Positions 7,810 to 20,799 of a stretch of DNA of 64,000 nucleotides are shown here, piece after piece. The number at the start of each line of letters is the position of its first letter. The stretch's first letter is position 1. The DNA lies in assembly GCA_025642065.1 (NCBI GenBank), contig JAODUP010000032.1:1547501-1611500 (forward strand), read 5' to 3'. The position numbers were made by a program, and so were the translations under genes. The notes under the pieces were generated by a model that had not been told where the DNA came from, searched no databases, and was given only the letters and a program-made list of their open reading frames with translations. Source of the stretch: Paralvinella palmiformis. Its lineage: Eukaryota > Annelida > Polychaeta > Terebellida > Alvinellidae.

Positions 7810-10490
7810 AGGACGAGGCCGCGTTGCACTATATATAAACGAGCATCTACAATATATCGTGATACAGGATATTTTAGTTTTTATTTCACATGTTTATGAA
7901 TCCCTATTTGTCGAAATCGGAAACGCCCTCATAGGCAACAAACTCATTATTGCCATACTGTATCGTCCCAATACTCCACCACTTGCGGATATAGGTGACT
8001 TTACCCGCCACTTATAAACAGCATTAAATAAAATTAACGAAGAACATAAATCAGTATTTATTTTGGGTGATATTAACATCGATCTCCTAAAATTTGAATC
8101 TCGTGATAAAACTAACTCTTTCATAGAGAATATATATATTCGTTTAGGCTCCCTCCCCCCCCTTCTCATTACAGGGTGCCTCCGTGGTCTAGCGGTAGCG
8201 TGTTGGACCACAGGTCTCATTACCTTTGGAGGTCGCTCGGCCCATTTAGCCATCAATCATCATCATCATCATCACCCTCCTCATTACAAATAATTATTGA
8301 TCATGTGCATATTAATATACAGAAATGCGCAACGAAATCCGGAATTATCATTACCGACGTGTCTGATCATTTTGGGGTATTTACAGTCATATATAAACAT
8401 GCTTGAGATCAACCTAAACAATACTCAACTATCAGAACCTACAAATCCCAAAACATCGCTAGATTTAATTATCTATTGTCTAAAGCCGACTTTTCAAATA
8501 TTACCTCATCCAATTGCGCAAACACGGCATACAATTTATTTCTGGAAACAATAAACCTATTTTACGAGCTATCATTCTCAGCAAGGACTATAACTCGTAG
8601 ACGAAACCAATTAAAACGTGAACCTTGGATTACACAGGGAATTTTGAAATTTGCCAAAACAAAGGCCAAATTATATCGCCGAAAATTAAATACGCCAACT
8701 GATAACATCTCTAAATTTGTAAGATTTTCCTACGAATTAAGCGACAAGCTAAATTTCAACGCTATAGAGATTATCTGAAACTAAATAAAAATAATATTTA
8801 AAAACCTGGTCACTTTTGAAGCCTCTTATCTTAAGATAACCTCAATGCCTACTGAATTAATCTCGGACAATGTTGTCATAACGCCAACATAGGGCGCATT
8901 ACCAACGAGACAGTTCCCCCACATCAGAAAAGATTTTCCCATTATCTCAATCTGGATTCCCGATGCCAAAAAACTTTCTTTATGCAACCTTGTCGCCCAT
9001 TAAAACTCATTAATACATGCAACTGTCTTAAAGCCAAAACTAGCATGGGACATGATAATAATTCTATTAAACTCCTCAAGGAATCCATTTGAAACACAGC
9101 AGACCCCCTTAGACATATATTCAACTTTTCTTTTGAGTCTGGAATTGTCCCTGACAAAATGAAACTAGCTAAAGTGATCCCAATTTTCAAATCAGGAAAC
9201 AAGAACCTCTTCAATAATAATAGACCTGTTAGCATCCTTCCAGCATATTCTAAATTATTGGAAAAAAATTGTGGCAAAGAAACAAGTTCATTTTCTAGAA
9301 ACTAATAATGTTCTGTACACTCACCAAGATGGCTTTAGAAGAAAACATTCAACATTATACTCAATCATGCACTTCCTCGTGTATATTTCGGATGCAAATG
9401 ATAAACCTTCAAAGGAAATAACATTAGGGTTGATTTTGGACTTATCTAAAGCATTTGACACTATTAACCATAAAACTCTTTTAGCAAAATAACATTTTCA
9501 CGGAATCCGAGGCACACATAATGACTGGTTTAATAGTTATCTCTCCGATCGATATCAATACACAGAATTCAATCAGGTTCGATCTCTAATATTAAAAGTA
9601 ATCTGCGGTGTTCCACGGGATCTATTTTGGGACCAATTTTCCTTGTCTAGATAAATGACATTACATATTGCACTGATCTATCCGTACTTTCCTTTGCTGA
9701 TGACAGCACCTTATATATGTCACACGTATATCATGCTGTTCTATACAACACAATCAACAACGAACTGGTTAAATAAAACGACTGGTTTTGTGCAAATAGA
9801 TTATCACTAAACGTAAAAAAGACCAAATATGCGTTGTTCAGCCCATCTATCAAAATACCCCCCCCCACCCCCAAAAAAAATACGGCGATTACACTGAATA
9901 GCATTAACCTAATTCGAATTGGGAATGACCAACCAGAAAAGACAATAAAAGTTCTTAGCATCTACATGGATCAAAATTTAACATGGAAATATCACATAAA
10001 TACGCTAAAATCTAAAATATCACGATCGCTGTTTGCATTGAACAGAGTCAAACACATATTACTTCCGGATAGCTTCAAATCACTTTATTTCTCTTTGGTA
10101 CAAAGTCATCTGATGTATGGCATCCAATCATGGGGATCATCAATCCATATTAATAAACTTGAATCTACCCAGAAGAGAGCCATTCGGATAATTAATAACA
10201 AAGTCTATAACTCTCATACAGATCCACTTTTTAGACATAACAATATACTAAAAATTCGAGATCTTCATCAATTACAAAATGCACTGTTCGCCCACGACTA
10301 CAAACACGACACAATTCCCCGCTCTTTTCGAACCTATTTTACTGCGCATAACCAGAACAAAACCGATTTAAAACATCCTAACCATATATTCCGACAAAAA
10401 CCGCCAACTAAGTTCTCGTCCCTGCTCCCAGTGCATCAAATCCCATCGATGTGGAACTCCCTGACCAACGACATGCTTTGGATTTAGTTC
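7808..10490 (+). mobile_element. non-LTR retrotransposon relic (endonuclease-reverse transcriptase), 5' truncated
   Basis: The frames from 7808 encode an APE-like endonuclease: VALYINEHL, then IIAILYRPNTPP, then ILGDINIDLL (8064-8093), then SDHFG after the inserted SINE. Downstream lie the reverse-transcriptase motifs LDLSKAFDTINHKTLL (9436-9483) and FADDSTLYM (about 9700), and a thumb/C-terminal region (9834-10487) with YGIQSWGSS. Many stops and frameshifts separate the blocks, so it is dead, although the catalytic FADD is intact. The clade is not assigned (CR1/L2/Jockey-like group). Confidence 0.9.
8174..8279 (+). mobile_element. SINE-A copy inserted in the LINE, internally deleted
   Basis: The head GTGCCTCCGTGGTCTAGCGG is the tRNA-like A-box region, then it jumps from TTGGACCACAGGT straight to CATTACCTTTGGAGG, losing the B box. 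It ends in (ATC)n. A 9-bp direct repeat, CTCATTACA, lies at 8165-8173 and 8280-8288, and the endonuclease reading resumes after it. This proves insertion into an existing LINE. Confidence 0.9.
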
Positions 10491-10559
10491 TTAATGAGGT
10501 CAATAATGTTGTAGTTATCCAAAGTTTAATACATTCCCTATGAATTTGTTTTTATTTTG

Positions 10560-10802
10560 CAGAGGAAAGGCTTTTTAAAATGGGCATTTATCAATTTTGA
10601 TGAATCTTGTGTAGGCATCGTTTTGGCAATTCCAATAAAAGTCATCTATTAAATCAGATTCGTCAAGATAAAACATAAAGAGGTTATCTCTTCTTTTTTT
10701 TATTTGAGATGACCGGACGAGTTTATTTATTTTTAAGTAGAAAGTTCCGAACTGATCAGTCAAATATGTTATATTTATTCAAGTAGTTGTATTTTTATTT
10801 CA

Positions 10803-10891
<89 letters not shown>

Positions 10892-11500
10892 TGTGTGTGT
10901 GTGTTCAATTAATGTTGCCGTGGAGGAACTGATTTTAGTTGGCTTTCTTATGAGTGTCAAGACCCAATTAGGATATAAATTGTCAACATAAATATTTGTT
11001 TTATTATGAGAGTTGTACTTCACCAGGTTAATGTTAAAATAGCCAATTATGGTGATGTGTTTGTATTCATTTGTTGTTATATTCGTTAAGTTATCTAATG
11101 TTTTTGTAAATATATCAATGTCAGCTTTGGGTTGAGAATGATATTATTTATTAGCATTTGAAGAGGCTTCAATAAAGATAGAAGTTTAAAGTTTATGTGT
11201 TGCTTTATGAATAAGCGAACGGCTCCATGATTTCTATCATCACGACACCTGGTGATGATTTTATGATATCCAGATAAAGCCAGACGCTGATATTTGCCAC
11301 AATTATATATTTCGCAGAATCCAATAAAATCAAATGTAAAAGTATCATCTTGAAGTTGACTAAGTAAGTCATGAAATGAATCCCAGTTTGTTCATAAACT
11401 GGGCCAGTTCAGATAAAAGTAAGAAGATGAGTTATGTAAATCTTTTGTTTCCTCATAGAACTGCTCAGGTTCATAATAGCAACAGTCAATGCAACTGAAA
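10560..11500 (-). mobile_element. second non-LTR retrotransposon relic, endonuclease part
   Basis: On the minus strand, 11,400 down to 10,900 reads DFIGFCEIYNCG, then GYHKIITRCRDDRNHGAVRL, then IIGYFNINLVKYNSH and PNWVLTLIRKPTKISSSTA. These are the signature order of an APE-type endonuclease. After a TA tract, 10,763-10,575 continues with DQFGTFYLKINK. It is broken by stops and no reverse transcriptase follows. It lies tail-to-tail with the preceding + strand LINE. Confidence 0.75.
10804..10890. repeat. (TA)n microsatellite
   Basis: About 43 TA units, followed by GTGTGTGTGTG. It interrupts the minus-strand LINE relic. Confidence 0.97.
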
Positions 11501-12534
11501 GGGGATTCATAATGATCATCAACATTTATCAGATCTGACTCAAAAAGATATCTTAAATTAAATCTATTGGTTGCTGACCTGGTGCATTGAAATGTTATCT
11601 GTCATTAGTTAGCATCACATCTGTGCCTATAATACTAACCTCGAATATGCTGCAGACTGCTGCATAATGGCATTTGTGCAGATTAAAAAAGGAGGGTTGA
11701 GCGTGGGGTTAGCACCCACACATCGTAAAACAATACTCGCTACAGAAACGTTGAAAACAGAAAGTACAAAGAACTCTAGCCTGGAAGGGGAAGGGTCTTC
11801 ATCACGAGGACCTAAACCGCCATGTGATAAAAGCCGTAAGAACAGGGAAACCACGGGGCGGAGCACCCTTCTTTCGACCAAACAAATTAATATGGGAGGC
11901 ACAGAGGGCATTGATAAGATGGGAAGCGCATGGACCACGAATCATCACAGCATCTTTCAGAACAGAGAAAAAGAAAATTAAGATGAAAGACATCCAGTGC
12001 TACACACCAACAAATAACAGAGACCACATCTGATATGATTATGAAGGAAATATAAGGGGGTTCTGTTTGGAAATATTTTCACTTCACGTAATCGGTAAAA
12101 GACAAATAATATAAATGTAAATTAATCGGAATTATGTTATGGTTGAAGCTATGCGCGATGGTAATTGGGTTATCAACCGCCATATAAACAAAGAAGTCAT
12201 CCACACGAACGAATGTTTGTTCTAATATGCAATGATAAGCTACTGCACTAACTTACATATTCTGACAAATAAAAAGTGTTAAAACTTTGTTTGATTTTCG
12301 TAAATGGTGTACAGTCTGTAAGCTAGAACTATTTTCAAAATTCTTGCTGCAGAAAAGAAAATCGGATTATGCTGATATAAATGTGGCTGTCTTAATTTCC
12401 TTACCTCCATTGATGTAATGGTGTTATATTTCAGTTAAATTACACTTATGTTTATTGTGTCAAGATTATAAATTAAAATACATAATGTATTTTACCTTCC
12501 TATGTGTCAGGTTCTCATTTTTATGGATGAATGA
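11501..12534. other. unclassified, with overlapping open frames near 11,627-12,033
   Basis: Open frames of about 100 codons overlap on both strands between 11,627 and 12,033. The + strand frame at 11,667 is Lys/Ser/Gly-rich and could be an ORF1-like or transposon remnant, but no motif settles it. The rest (12,034-12,534) is AT-rich with no gene seen. Confidence 0.35.
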
Positions 12535-12629
12535 ACCAGTCTGGCGTGACAGCAATGCAGCTCCGGAGCCACCAATCCGCGACCCTTCAGCTACGAGTCC
12601 TACGCTCTAATTAACTGTGCTATCACGAC

Positions 12630-12632
<3 letters not shown>
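12535..12632 (-). mobile_element. tRNA-derived SINE-like fragment (SINE-D)
   Basis: On the minus strand it reads GTGATAGCACAGTTAATTAG followed by AGCGTAGGACTCGTAGCTGA and GGGTCGCGGATTGG. This looks like a tRNA gene with A box, anticodon arm and a decayed B box. It has no fold good enough for a working tRNA and is followed by non-tRNA sequence, so a SINE head is likelier. Confidence 0.45.

Positions 12633-12634
<2 letters not shown>

Positions 12635-12697
<63 letters not shown>
12635..12697. repeat. (TA)n microsatellite
   Basis: About 30 TA units directly beside the SINE-D fragment. Confidence 0.97.
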
Positions 12698-12701
<4 letters not shown>

Positions 12702-13009
12702 TGTTTTCTTTTAAACAAGAAAGAATAACACCTCTCTATATATAAGCTATCTGTTATAGCAAAGTATATTGATTAACAAAAAGGAGTATCATGCCACTTC
12801 CATTCCTCCACTAATATACAAAGAATGATTTCATCAAGACAATCATTTTTCTTTGCGTGCCGTCATCTGCGCCTCCCTCCCAGCCACAGCCTCATACCGG
12901 ATCCAGAATGTAATGATGTAATTGATACGTCACTGAAAATTCGATAATATGCATTTCAGTGCTGAATAAAACAAAACAAAATTATTTAATTAAAAGCTAA
13001 ACACAGGCC

Positions 13010-14105
13010 AGAGAGGAAGTCCCTGTGGACCTTTTGAGGATAAGCATTGATCAGTATGAAGGTGACCCAGGAGGCCTCAAACTGTACACAGGCCTTGAAG
13101 ACTATAAAACATTTGTTGACATTCTTGCCTCTCTGGGTCTAGCAGCATATCAGCTCAATTATTTGTATGGGAAGTCATCCATTAATGTGGAAAGCCAGCT
13201 ATTTTTAGCATTAGTGAAATGCAGAATGTACAAGACAAATGCATAACTAAGTCGTATGTTTATGATCAGTGAGACAGAAGTCTACAGCATATTTGTAACA
13301 TGAATTAGATTCATATCCCTGCAGTAGAAAGCAGGGGCTGGCAAGTTTATGACACAATGTAAAAAAAACATGAATTATTTCAAGGTTATGATGTCTTGTC
13401 CTAAACAAGATTATGACGGTTTATGACATGATAGCGTCATAAACTGTTAAGAGCATATTTTGTTATATAAATATTGGCATAACCGACAGATTTTTGACAT
13501 ATTTTGTTCAAGATATACCTCACATGTAGTTTTTAGAATGGCTTAAATTATTAATATGTTAGTAATATAAGTAAAATTATAACAACAAATTAGTGCCCCA
13601 ATAATAGATTATGGGAATCATACACTGATATTGTTTGTAGCCAAAATCAATTTACCTAATTGGTCTGCCATTTGTTTCTAGAGTTTAGGGGTGGTACTAA
13701 TTTAATAGAACTATTCATTAATTGGATGACAAGCAAGACACTGCCCTCTTGGGTTGGTGCTGGTGTATATCTGTGGCTGACCATGCATACAGTGACAGTG
13801 GCTTCGTTTATAATCCTCCATGTGGCAGGAGCTCTAAGATCTCTGATTCTACTGATCCATCTTATAGCTTTCACATTAAATAATTGCTACACATGGTTAG
13901 TTTCATGGGTGGCTTCAATACAGCCAAAGGAGGTATAAGGTGGGGGAGAGCCCTTAAATCATCTTCAGCATCCATTGAAAGGATTTATCAAGCTTTGATG
14001 GTATCCACACTAAGAAACAAAATCGTCTTGGTAACAAGAAAAAAGTCAAGCTGGTATTTTGTCACAGGATCCTCCAATGACTTTGTGATTTTGGAGTATT
14101 GTTGA
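13010..14105 (+). pseudogene. DDE_Tnp_4-type (Harbinger/ISL2EU-like) transposase relic
   Basis: The 13,025-13,243 frame reads GGLKLYTGLEDYKTFVDIL, then YQLNYLYGKSS and ESQLFLALVKCRM. This is the usual order just before the catalytic domain in DDE_Tnp_4 proteins: 'YTGL..Y..F', 'LNY' and 'FFL.LVK.R'. The middle is lost to stops. Further degraded frames at 13,660-14,105 (including HMVSFMGGFNTAKGGI) may be the end of the same gene. No active copy is present. Confidence 0.55.
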
Positions 14106-14968
14106 TGGATGTATCAAATTGACTGATTCAGTTGTACATGTATGAAAGATGTGAGAGTGTTATGGTTACTGAATAAAAGATACCTCTAAAATACACCAGC
14201 AGCTCAACAAGTCACTTTCTCCACATATAAAAACAGAAACACTGCTAAAATGATTGTTTGTGTAACACCTGAGGCATATGTTCATATCTATCAGAGGCAT
14301 AATGAGGTGAAAACAGTGATTGAATGCAGTAATGTCGTGACAAAGGTTGATTCTGGTGATTCATTAATGGCATATATGGGCTTAATGTGCAGGATAGTTT
14401 TGCTCCGGTAAATGTAACAATCAACATCCCAATATTTAAAAAAAATAAACAGAATTTTAGAGAAAACAGTTTTGCAAAAATTCCTAGTAAAAGAGTCCGT
14501 GTGGATAGAATGATTGGTTCTGCAAAGCCTTCAAAATCCTGTGTAATCCTTTGGCAAATTGTATGAATAACATATAAAAGGCTAATATAATCTTGTATAC
14601 GTCGTCTACTTTACGTGTGGAGAGTGGTTTACCGCAAATTCTGCAGGCCTGGCGCCGCCTGGTGTCGTCTGCCGAATTAAACCAGAAACTGCTGTAAAAT
14701 GTCTCTCATTGCAATGACATTCGGATTGGGGCGCTCTATAAACATTTCAACAGTAAGGTGGGTAGTGATGATAACTGTGATACGCTGTGTATCACGACTC
14801 CGTTTGATGAGAAAATGATAAATATAGAACCTTATGACCACAGAGATATGATACAGTAATAACTAAAACTATGCTGACTAAGTATATTAAGTTCCAGGTT
14901 TGGGTGCACTTTCTTGGTGTTGATGGTCTCACGGCTGAACATTTTTACACACGCACTTGGTACGCGTG

Positions 14969-15021
<53 letters not shown>

Positions 15022-15077
15022 GTAGGATATCACTCATATTATGACAAAAATGGTGTGGGCGGATGTCATTGTCAATT
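14106..15077. other. no gene seen; contains a (TA)n tract
   Basis: AT-rich sequence with short open frames only. A TA tract of about 24 units lies at 14,970-15,018. A stretch near 14,640-14,690 is locally GC-rich (GGCGCCGCC) without a recognised feature. Confidence 0.5.
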
Positions 15078-15626
15078 TTAAGTTTCAAGGTCATTTTCAA
15101 GGTAATAAAGGTCACCAAGGTTACAAATGCCGTTTTCGCAAGTGTATTTGTTTAAGTAGTTTATAATTGCAACAGAAGCATGATAATTGGCAACAAAACA
15201 TTTAAAGAAGTTAACTTTTAAAATGAGTTTCCGGAGTTGCTCCAGAGTCATGTAATGATGTAGTATGAACAGATATTTCATTTTGTGTGGACTCCTATTC
15301 ACCGTGGATTTAAGTTGCCACTCTAGGTCGGAAACCTTTTCCTGGAGTATTCGTACTTCATTAGTGAGTGTCCAAACTATTCCTGTTAGTTCAGTGACAC
15401 CAGCACGTAACACAATACATGTCTTACTGAGATTCACAGGATCAAGAAGTGGTTCTATCGAATCTTCTCCTGGTGATATATTAACTTCATGGGCCTTTTT
15501 CCTCACTTTCCTTAACCTCTTATCGATCGATCTATTTACGATATGAGACGATATTTTATTCAACAACAAGCATGAGCTGTCTATCTGTGATACCTCAGTA
15601 AACATATTACGGTTGATAACAGTCAT
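15078..15626 (-). CDS. hypothetical 182-residue open frame with coiled coil
   Basis: This is the longest unbroken minus-strand frame of the left region. Residues about 90-125 read VTELTGIVWTLTNEVRILQE and on, with heptad-like spacing suggestive of a coiled coil. The N-terminal half is Ser/Lys-rich (RKVRKKAHEVNISPGED). It lies just downstream of the 3' end of a minus-strand LINE. It could be a retrotransposon ORF1-like or host-derived fragment. I do not recognise it. Confidence 0.35.
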   Translation of the reverse strand: MTVINRNMFTEVSQIDSSCLLLNKISSHIVNRSIDKRLRKVRKKAHEVNISPGEDSIEPLLDPVNLSKTCIVLRAGVTELTGIVWTLTNEVRILQEKVSDLEWQLKSTVNRSPHKMKYLFILHHYMTLEQLRKLILKVNFFKCFVANYHASVAIINYLNKYTCENGICNLGDLYYLENDLET

Positions 15627-15729
15627 AAGGCTCCCATTACAGTCGGGATATATAACATCATATATGGTGGTTGCTGAGAGTCGTGGCGACGAACACTGTG
15701 GTCAGTATGATGGCATCATCAGTATTAAT

Positions 15730-17497
15730 AGGTTTTTAACTTTATTTCTTTAAATGTTTGCCAAAAGATTTATTAGGTTTCACTGAGTTAATTTCTTCAG
15801 GAATCGAGTACGAGATTTCAGGACCTTTATGACGTAGACTATTGGATACTACCGATATACGTCATTGTGTTATACGAGGTTTACTTCTGTTTCGGGTGTC
15901 ATGGGTATGTATAGTGTCATTAAATGTAATGATTTGTGTGATTGGGTCAGGGAGGTTTGTTGGGAGAAATTGTACATGTATTTAGCAATCAGAAGTATAT
16001 ACATTTCATGTAGTTTCAAAATATTTAATTTATTAGGGAATGGGCTGATGTGCGCATTATATGGAGCTTTTGGAACAATTCAGATGGTATTTTTCTGTTT
16101 AATAAAACGTTATTTATGTATATGCTACAAGTGGAATCCCAGAGTGAGATTGCTTAATCAACATATAGCTATATTAAATAATATTATCGTGTAATTAGCT
16201 GATTGGTAGTCAATATATGCATCACCTTTCTTAAAGCGTATACTGAACTATTGAGTTTATTCTTAATGTAGTTTATGTGATCATGTAGTTTCTCATCAAT
16301 ATAAACACCGAGGAATTTTATAAAACAATTCGTTCAATAGCTTCGTTTCCAATTTTAAAAGTTATCTTTTTCTCTAATGGCTTAGAGCCAGTTTTTAAAA
16401 TGGCATAGTTAGTTTTCCATAAATTCAATGATAGGTTATTTGCCCGAAATCCCTCTGTCAAGCATTCAAGATCAAAGTTTAGAGATTTAAACATAGTCGG
16501 AATATCTTTTGCAGTCAAATAAACAGTTGTATCATTGGCAGATAGAATAGATTTACATTGAATAAGACAATTTGGAAGATCTTTTGTGTATACAATAAAA
16601 AGTAATGGGCCTAATACTGAACCCCGTGGAACTCCATATGGAATAGTGTACGTGGATAATTTACTATCTTTATATTGGATACATTGTTTTCTATTACTGG
16701 GGTGACTTCTGAACCAGTCCAAGGCCATCCCGCATAATCCATACCATTCAATTTTGTATTAATATATTATGATCAATTGTATCAAAGGCATTGGAGAAGT
16801 CCAGAAATACACCAATGGCACTTAGTTTCTTTTCGAATTATGTAATTGTTTCATCTACAAATTGATGTATTACTTGTGTGGTTGAATGTTTTTGTCGGAA
16901 TCCATATTGGCGTGGGTAGAAAATTGATTGTGTAAGTAAGAAATTGTACAGTCGTTTATGAGTTATTTTTCGAGTATTTTGAAGATGGTGGGTAATAATG
17001 ATATTAGTCTATAATTTTCTGTCCTTCAATTTGTATATTGCAATGCCTTTTGCTATTTTGAGCTATTCAGGAAATATTCCGGTAGATAGAGATTTTTTAT
17101 CAGTATTGTGACTGGATATAAAATTTAATATTGTTTGTCTTTAATTAATGCAGGCGTTATTCCATCGCGTCCGGAACTGTTTTACGTTTAATTGATTCAA
17201 TTAATGTAGCTACTTCATTTGAATATGTTGATGCTAAGAACATGTTTTGTTTAGATTTATTTATCATAAACACATCAAAATTAAATTTGGATGAAGGTAT
17301 GTCATTTGTATATTGTTTTCCAATATTTGTAAAGAATTAGCAAGTTTCATTTGATGTTGTTTGCGGGTCATTAATTTGCTTGTTATTAATTTTGAAGGTT
17401 TCGGAGATACCTGTTTTATCCTTTGTTCTACCTATAAGAGTATTTATAGTTCACCATGTTTTCCTTATATTATATTTTATTTGGTGAATAATTTACC

Positions 17498-17555
<58 letters not shown>

Positions 17556-18770
17556 ATTTTCGTTTACGTTTATTGTAGATACAACGATATTGACGGAACT
17601 TTATAGAATGCGGACGTGTTTTCTTTTTACCAGGTTGTTTCTTATAGAGTTTATTAAGTTCACGAGATGATGTTATTAAAGCTTTTGTAATCCAAGGATC
17701 TCTTAATATTCACGAAGCTGGTATCACAATGGTTTTCTCTCGCCTTTCATGTATTATGTCACTAAGCATTTTGGTGAATGCACCATAAGTCTCATTTGTT
17801 CTAAATAGTACCAACTTTTACCGGAGGCGGTTATTATTCTCTAATGAATTATTTTCGGTTTGTTATTAATTATGTACGTATCGCAGCCAACAATTGTTAT
17901 TATTGGCAGATGGTGATCTATGTCAATTGTAAGAATGGCAGAATGTATGTTTGGCCGACGCTTTGTGGATATGTTTATATTGCCAATCAATGTTGTTGTT
18001 GTATGTGCGATACGGGTGGGTTTAGTTATCACAGGAAGGAACCCGCTAGTTAGAAATGTGTCAAAAGGATGTGGCATGTTTTGGTCAGTTTTTATGTAGT
18101 CAAGATTCTGGTCAGTGGCGATTATTATGTCCTTTTTAAAGTTATGTGGTCTGTTAATAATACTTTCATACATATTAATTGAATCAATCTCGTTATTATT
18201 CGGGACACGATATATTTCGCCTACTACTGCTTTAATATCATCAAATATTCATTCAAAAATGCCTGTTATATTAATTGCTAGATCATCTCTTATTTGAATA
18301 TATGTTTATCGTTTATATATATTGCCACTGCACCTCTTTTCGAGTTTTGTCGATTTTTATCAACAAAATTACATCCTGGAATGTTGACTTGGTCTCAATT
18401 ATCTTCAGTATAGAATGTTTCACATAATATTATGAAATATTATGAAAAATTATCAAATATAATGTTTTTCTTGTGTAGCTCTAGAATCAACAGTTTTAGA
18501 TTATCACTTTTGGCAGGGAGACTTTGAATATTAAGATGGAGGACTGTGTAAGTGTAATTTGTATCCTTTTCATAGGTAGGCTGAGCAATGGTAGAGCATT
18601 ATATTATCCCTGTCTGAGTATGAAGAAGTGAACTGAATTAATTTTTTCCATATTTTACAAGTAGTTGGCATTATTAATGTATATAATGTTAGATCCTCCG
18701 CAATACCACCAAAAAGACCAGGTGTATCAATCACCCACAACAGACAACCAACTGTTTGTAATCTCAAAAG
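15730..18770 (-). mobile_element. near full-length non-LTR retrotransposon relic (ORF2)
   Basis: On the minus strand the order is as follows. HLNIQSLPAKSDNLKLLILE (about 18,520) is the endonuclease start. Next come KRGAVAIYIND (18,325), the block around 18,173-17,841 with IIATDQNLDYIKTDQN and FLPVITKPTRIAHTTTTLIG, and GVPRGSVLGPLLF (about 16,630). The C-terminal FLGVYIDEKLHDH (about 16,310) follows, then LRHKGPEIS..IPEEI at the 3' end (about 15,820). The catalytic box reads SANDTT instead of FADDTT. Several stops are present and the element is inactive. A (TA)n tract sits inside it at 17,501-17,552. Confidence 0.9.
17501..17552. repeat. (TA)n microsatellite
   Basis: About 26 TA units within the LINE relic, between its endonuclease and reverse-transcriptase parts. 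Confidence 0.97.
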
Positions 18771-18813
18771 GTTTGTTATAACTATTAATATACTGTCTTA
18801 ATTCGGCGAAGAG

Positions 18814-18817
<4 letters not shown>

Positions 18818-18881
<64 letters not shown>

Positions 18882-19013
18882 CACACACACATATGCATAC
18901 ACATATGCTTAATTATAAAACATTTATTTGTAAATGTATGGGCTTTTAAGCATACGCATGCACGTATGGACACACATAGACACACACATAAACACACACA
19001 CACACACACACAT

Positions 19014-19054
<41 letters not shown>
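18818..19054. repeat. compound TA/CA microsatellite cluster
   Basis: (TA)n at 18,818-18,874 is followed by CACACA. CATACG/CACACA units follow a short unique spacer, and a second (TA)n occupies 19,019-19,053. The two halves are roughly symmetric about the spacer. Confidence 0.95.
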
Positions 19055-19056
<2 letters not shown>

Positions 19057-20799
19057 GGGCCATTCCATATAAAATGGAACAAATTCTTTAAAAGTTCCCA
19101 CGTGAAACAGAAACATGAAACTATCCAAACCTATACAAAACTGCCATGAAATGAAGCAACAGGGTAAACTTGTGGTTGTCAGGTCAAGCCTAAATCTGGA
19201 TTTTATTAAGTTAAAAAATTTCCTACCAACTTTGCAAGTCAATATTTTCAGAACCATGATAGTTAGCAATGTTGAAACTGTACAATTTCAATCTCTGTTC
19301 TCTAAAGTAACAACAACAACAAAATGGAAAGGCAAGCATACGCATATAATATTTTATAATCTGGTCAATTTCGTTATTACTGGCTTATACTGGCTTGTCT
19401 CGGTAGTCAGGTTGCTGACTTCCATGAGTATAAGTGATGATGACATCCAACATTGATCCTTACTTTTAGGCCAAGTAAGGGATCTTGCAGGTCCTTTTGA
19501 CTTCATGAAATCAAGGTGAAAGTGTCCCAAAAACAAGACAACCATATTTGCCAAACAGCACGATGCTAAGTCCAAACGAATCAGCAGTTTGATAGAAAAA
19601 TCAAACAGAAAACGGGTATGTATGAGCAGTAATAGCGTAATCTTAGAACCAAACTATTGGACATTCGCCTGTTCACACATTTGTGAATAAGTAAACTTTC
19701 AATTATTCGCAAAAATAAAATAAAAAATAGATTGGCCTAATCAAAGCTTCATATGGCTGTTATATGTATTGTAAACACTATTAAACTGTTAAAATAGTAG
19801 ATGTTCTATCGAGGGTGGGATGTTCCTGTATAGGCCACATATGGCACAGCCCCATCCACTAGGCTCCTGTGTACTGACAAATATATATTTATTTTAAATG
19901 ATGTTAAGTGACAGGAAGAGGGAAATGTCCGCATTCGGGCCCAGTGTGTTGAATTGTCAATTGTACTTAACCAACACAAACAAATATCAGCTGATTCCCT
20001 ATTTTAGGCCTATTCGTATTTGTGGCAAGTCTCGCCTGTTTCAGATTGTTTGTAAAAACAGACACATGCCAAGAACAATGAATGCGATCTAAAGTAATCA
20101 GAAAAAACAAAATTGCCACCTAGTTCCAATGTCATCTTGATGCTAACGCAAACTGCATTAAAATTTGTTGATGAATTTTGCATTGTACCTTGACTATGAG
20201 ATTGCCCAACCCCTGAGCTCGATTCTTTTCGAGGCTGATATAGAAGTTTGTATTTATTATAATAACCATTTAATTGAAACAAGCGGCTCGTAATACCGAC
20301 GTAGGGACTATGTTTTATTGCGTTTGCCTAAAATAGGGTGAGGCTTAATTTACGTGTTATGTCATATGATCTTGTTGTGTTGTTATTCAATAATCGATAG
20401 ATGTTCTTATTTATTGCTTTATGTTCGTTTTCAATGGATATAAAACAAAGTAATGCCACAAAATAAGATAATAATGAACATCCATTTATGCCTTAATAGG
20501 CCGAAAATAGGGTACAAAAAGGTACACACTAATCTAACTCTCGTTGTGGCCCGGTGTAAAGGAATATATTAATGCTCCCAGAATAATACTTCCGGGTTTA
20601 AAACTGATTTATTGCATTAAAGATAAATTAGATGCATGTTGATAGTGATAAGATGATAAATAATAAGAAAAATGATAAAATATGTATTTATTCTCACTTC
20701 ATATACATAAATTATACGCAATGCGTCATAAATTTTGCATCACATCCGCGCATAAAGTTCATAACATACATAGTTCATAGCACGGCTGGTTCGTAGTGA
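19055..20799. other. no gene recognised
   Basis: Short open frames on both strands (19,115-19,456 +; 20,010-20,282 -; 19,898-20,092 +) carry no recognised motif. A short inverted repeat, CCATTCCA/TGGAAC, at about 19,060-19,080 borders the microsatellite and could be one end of an unknown element. Confidence 0.4.

Noticed and set aside
18815..19063. Tyr-Ile-rich and Cys-Val-rich open frames
   Set aside because: They are translations of TA and CA microsatellites; the same applies at 10,775-11,023, 44,740-45,133 and 55,596-55,940.
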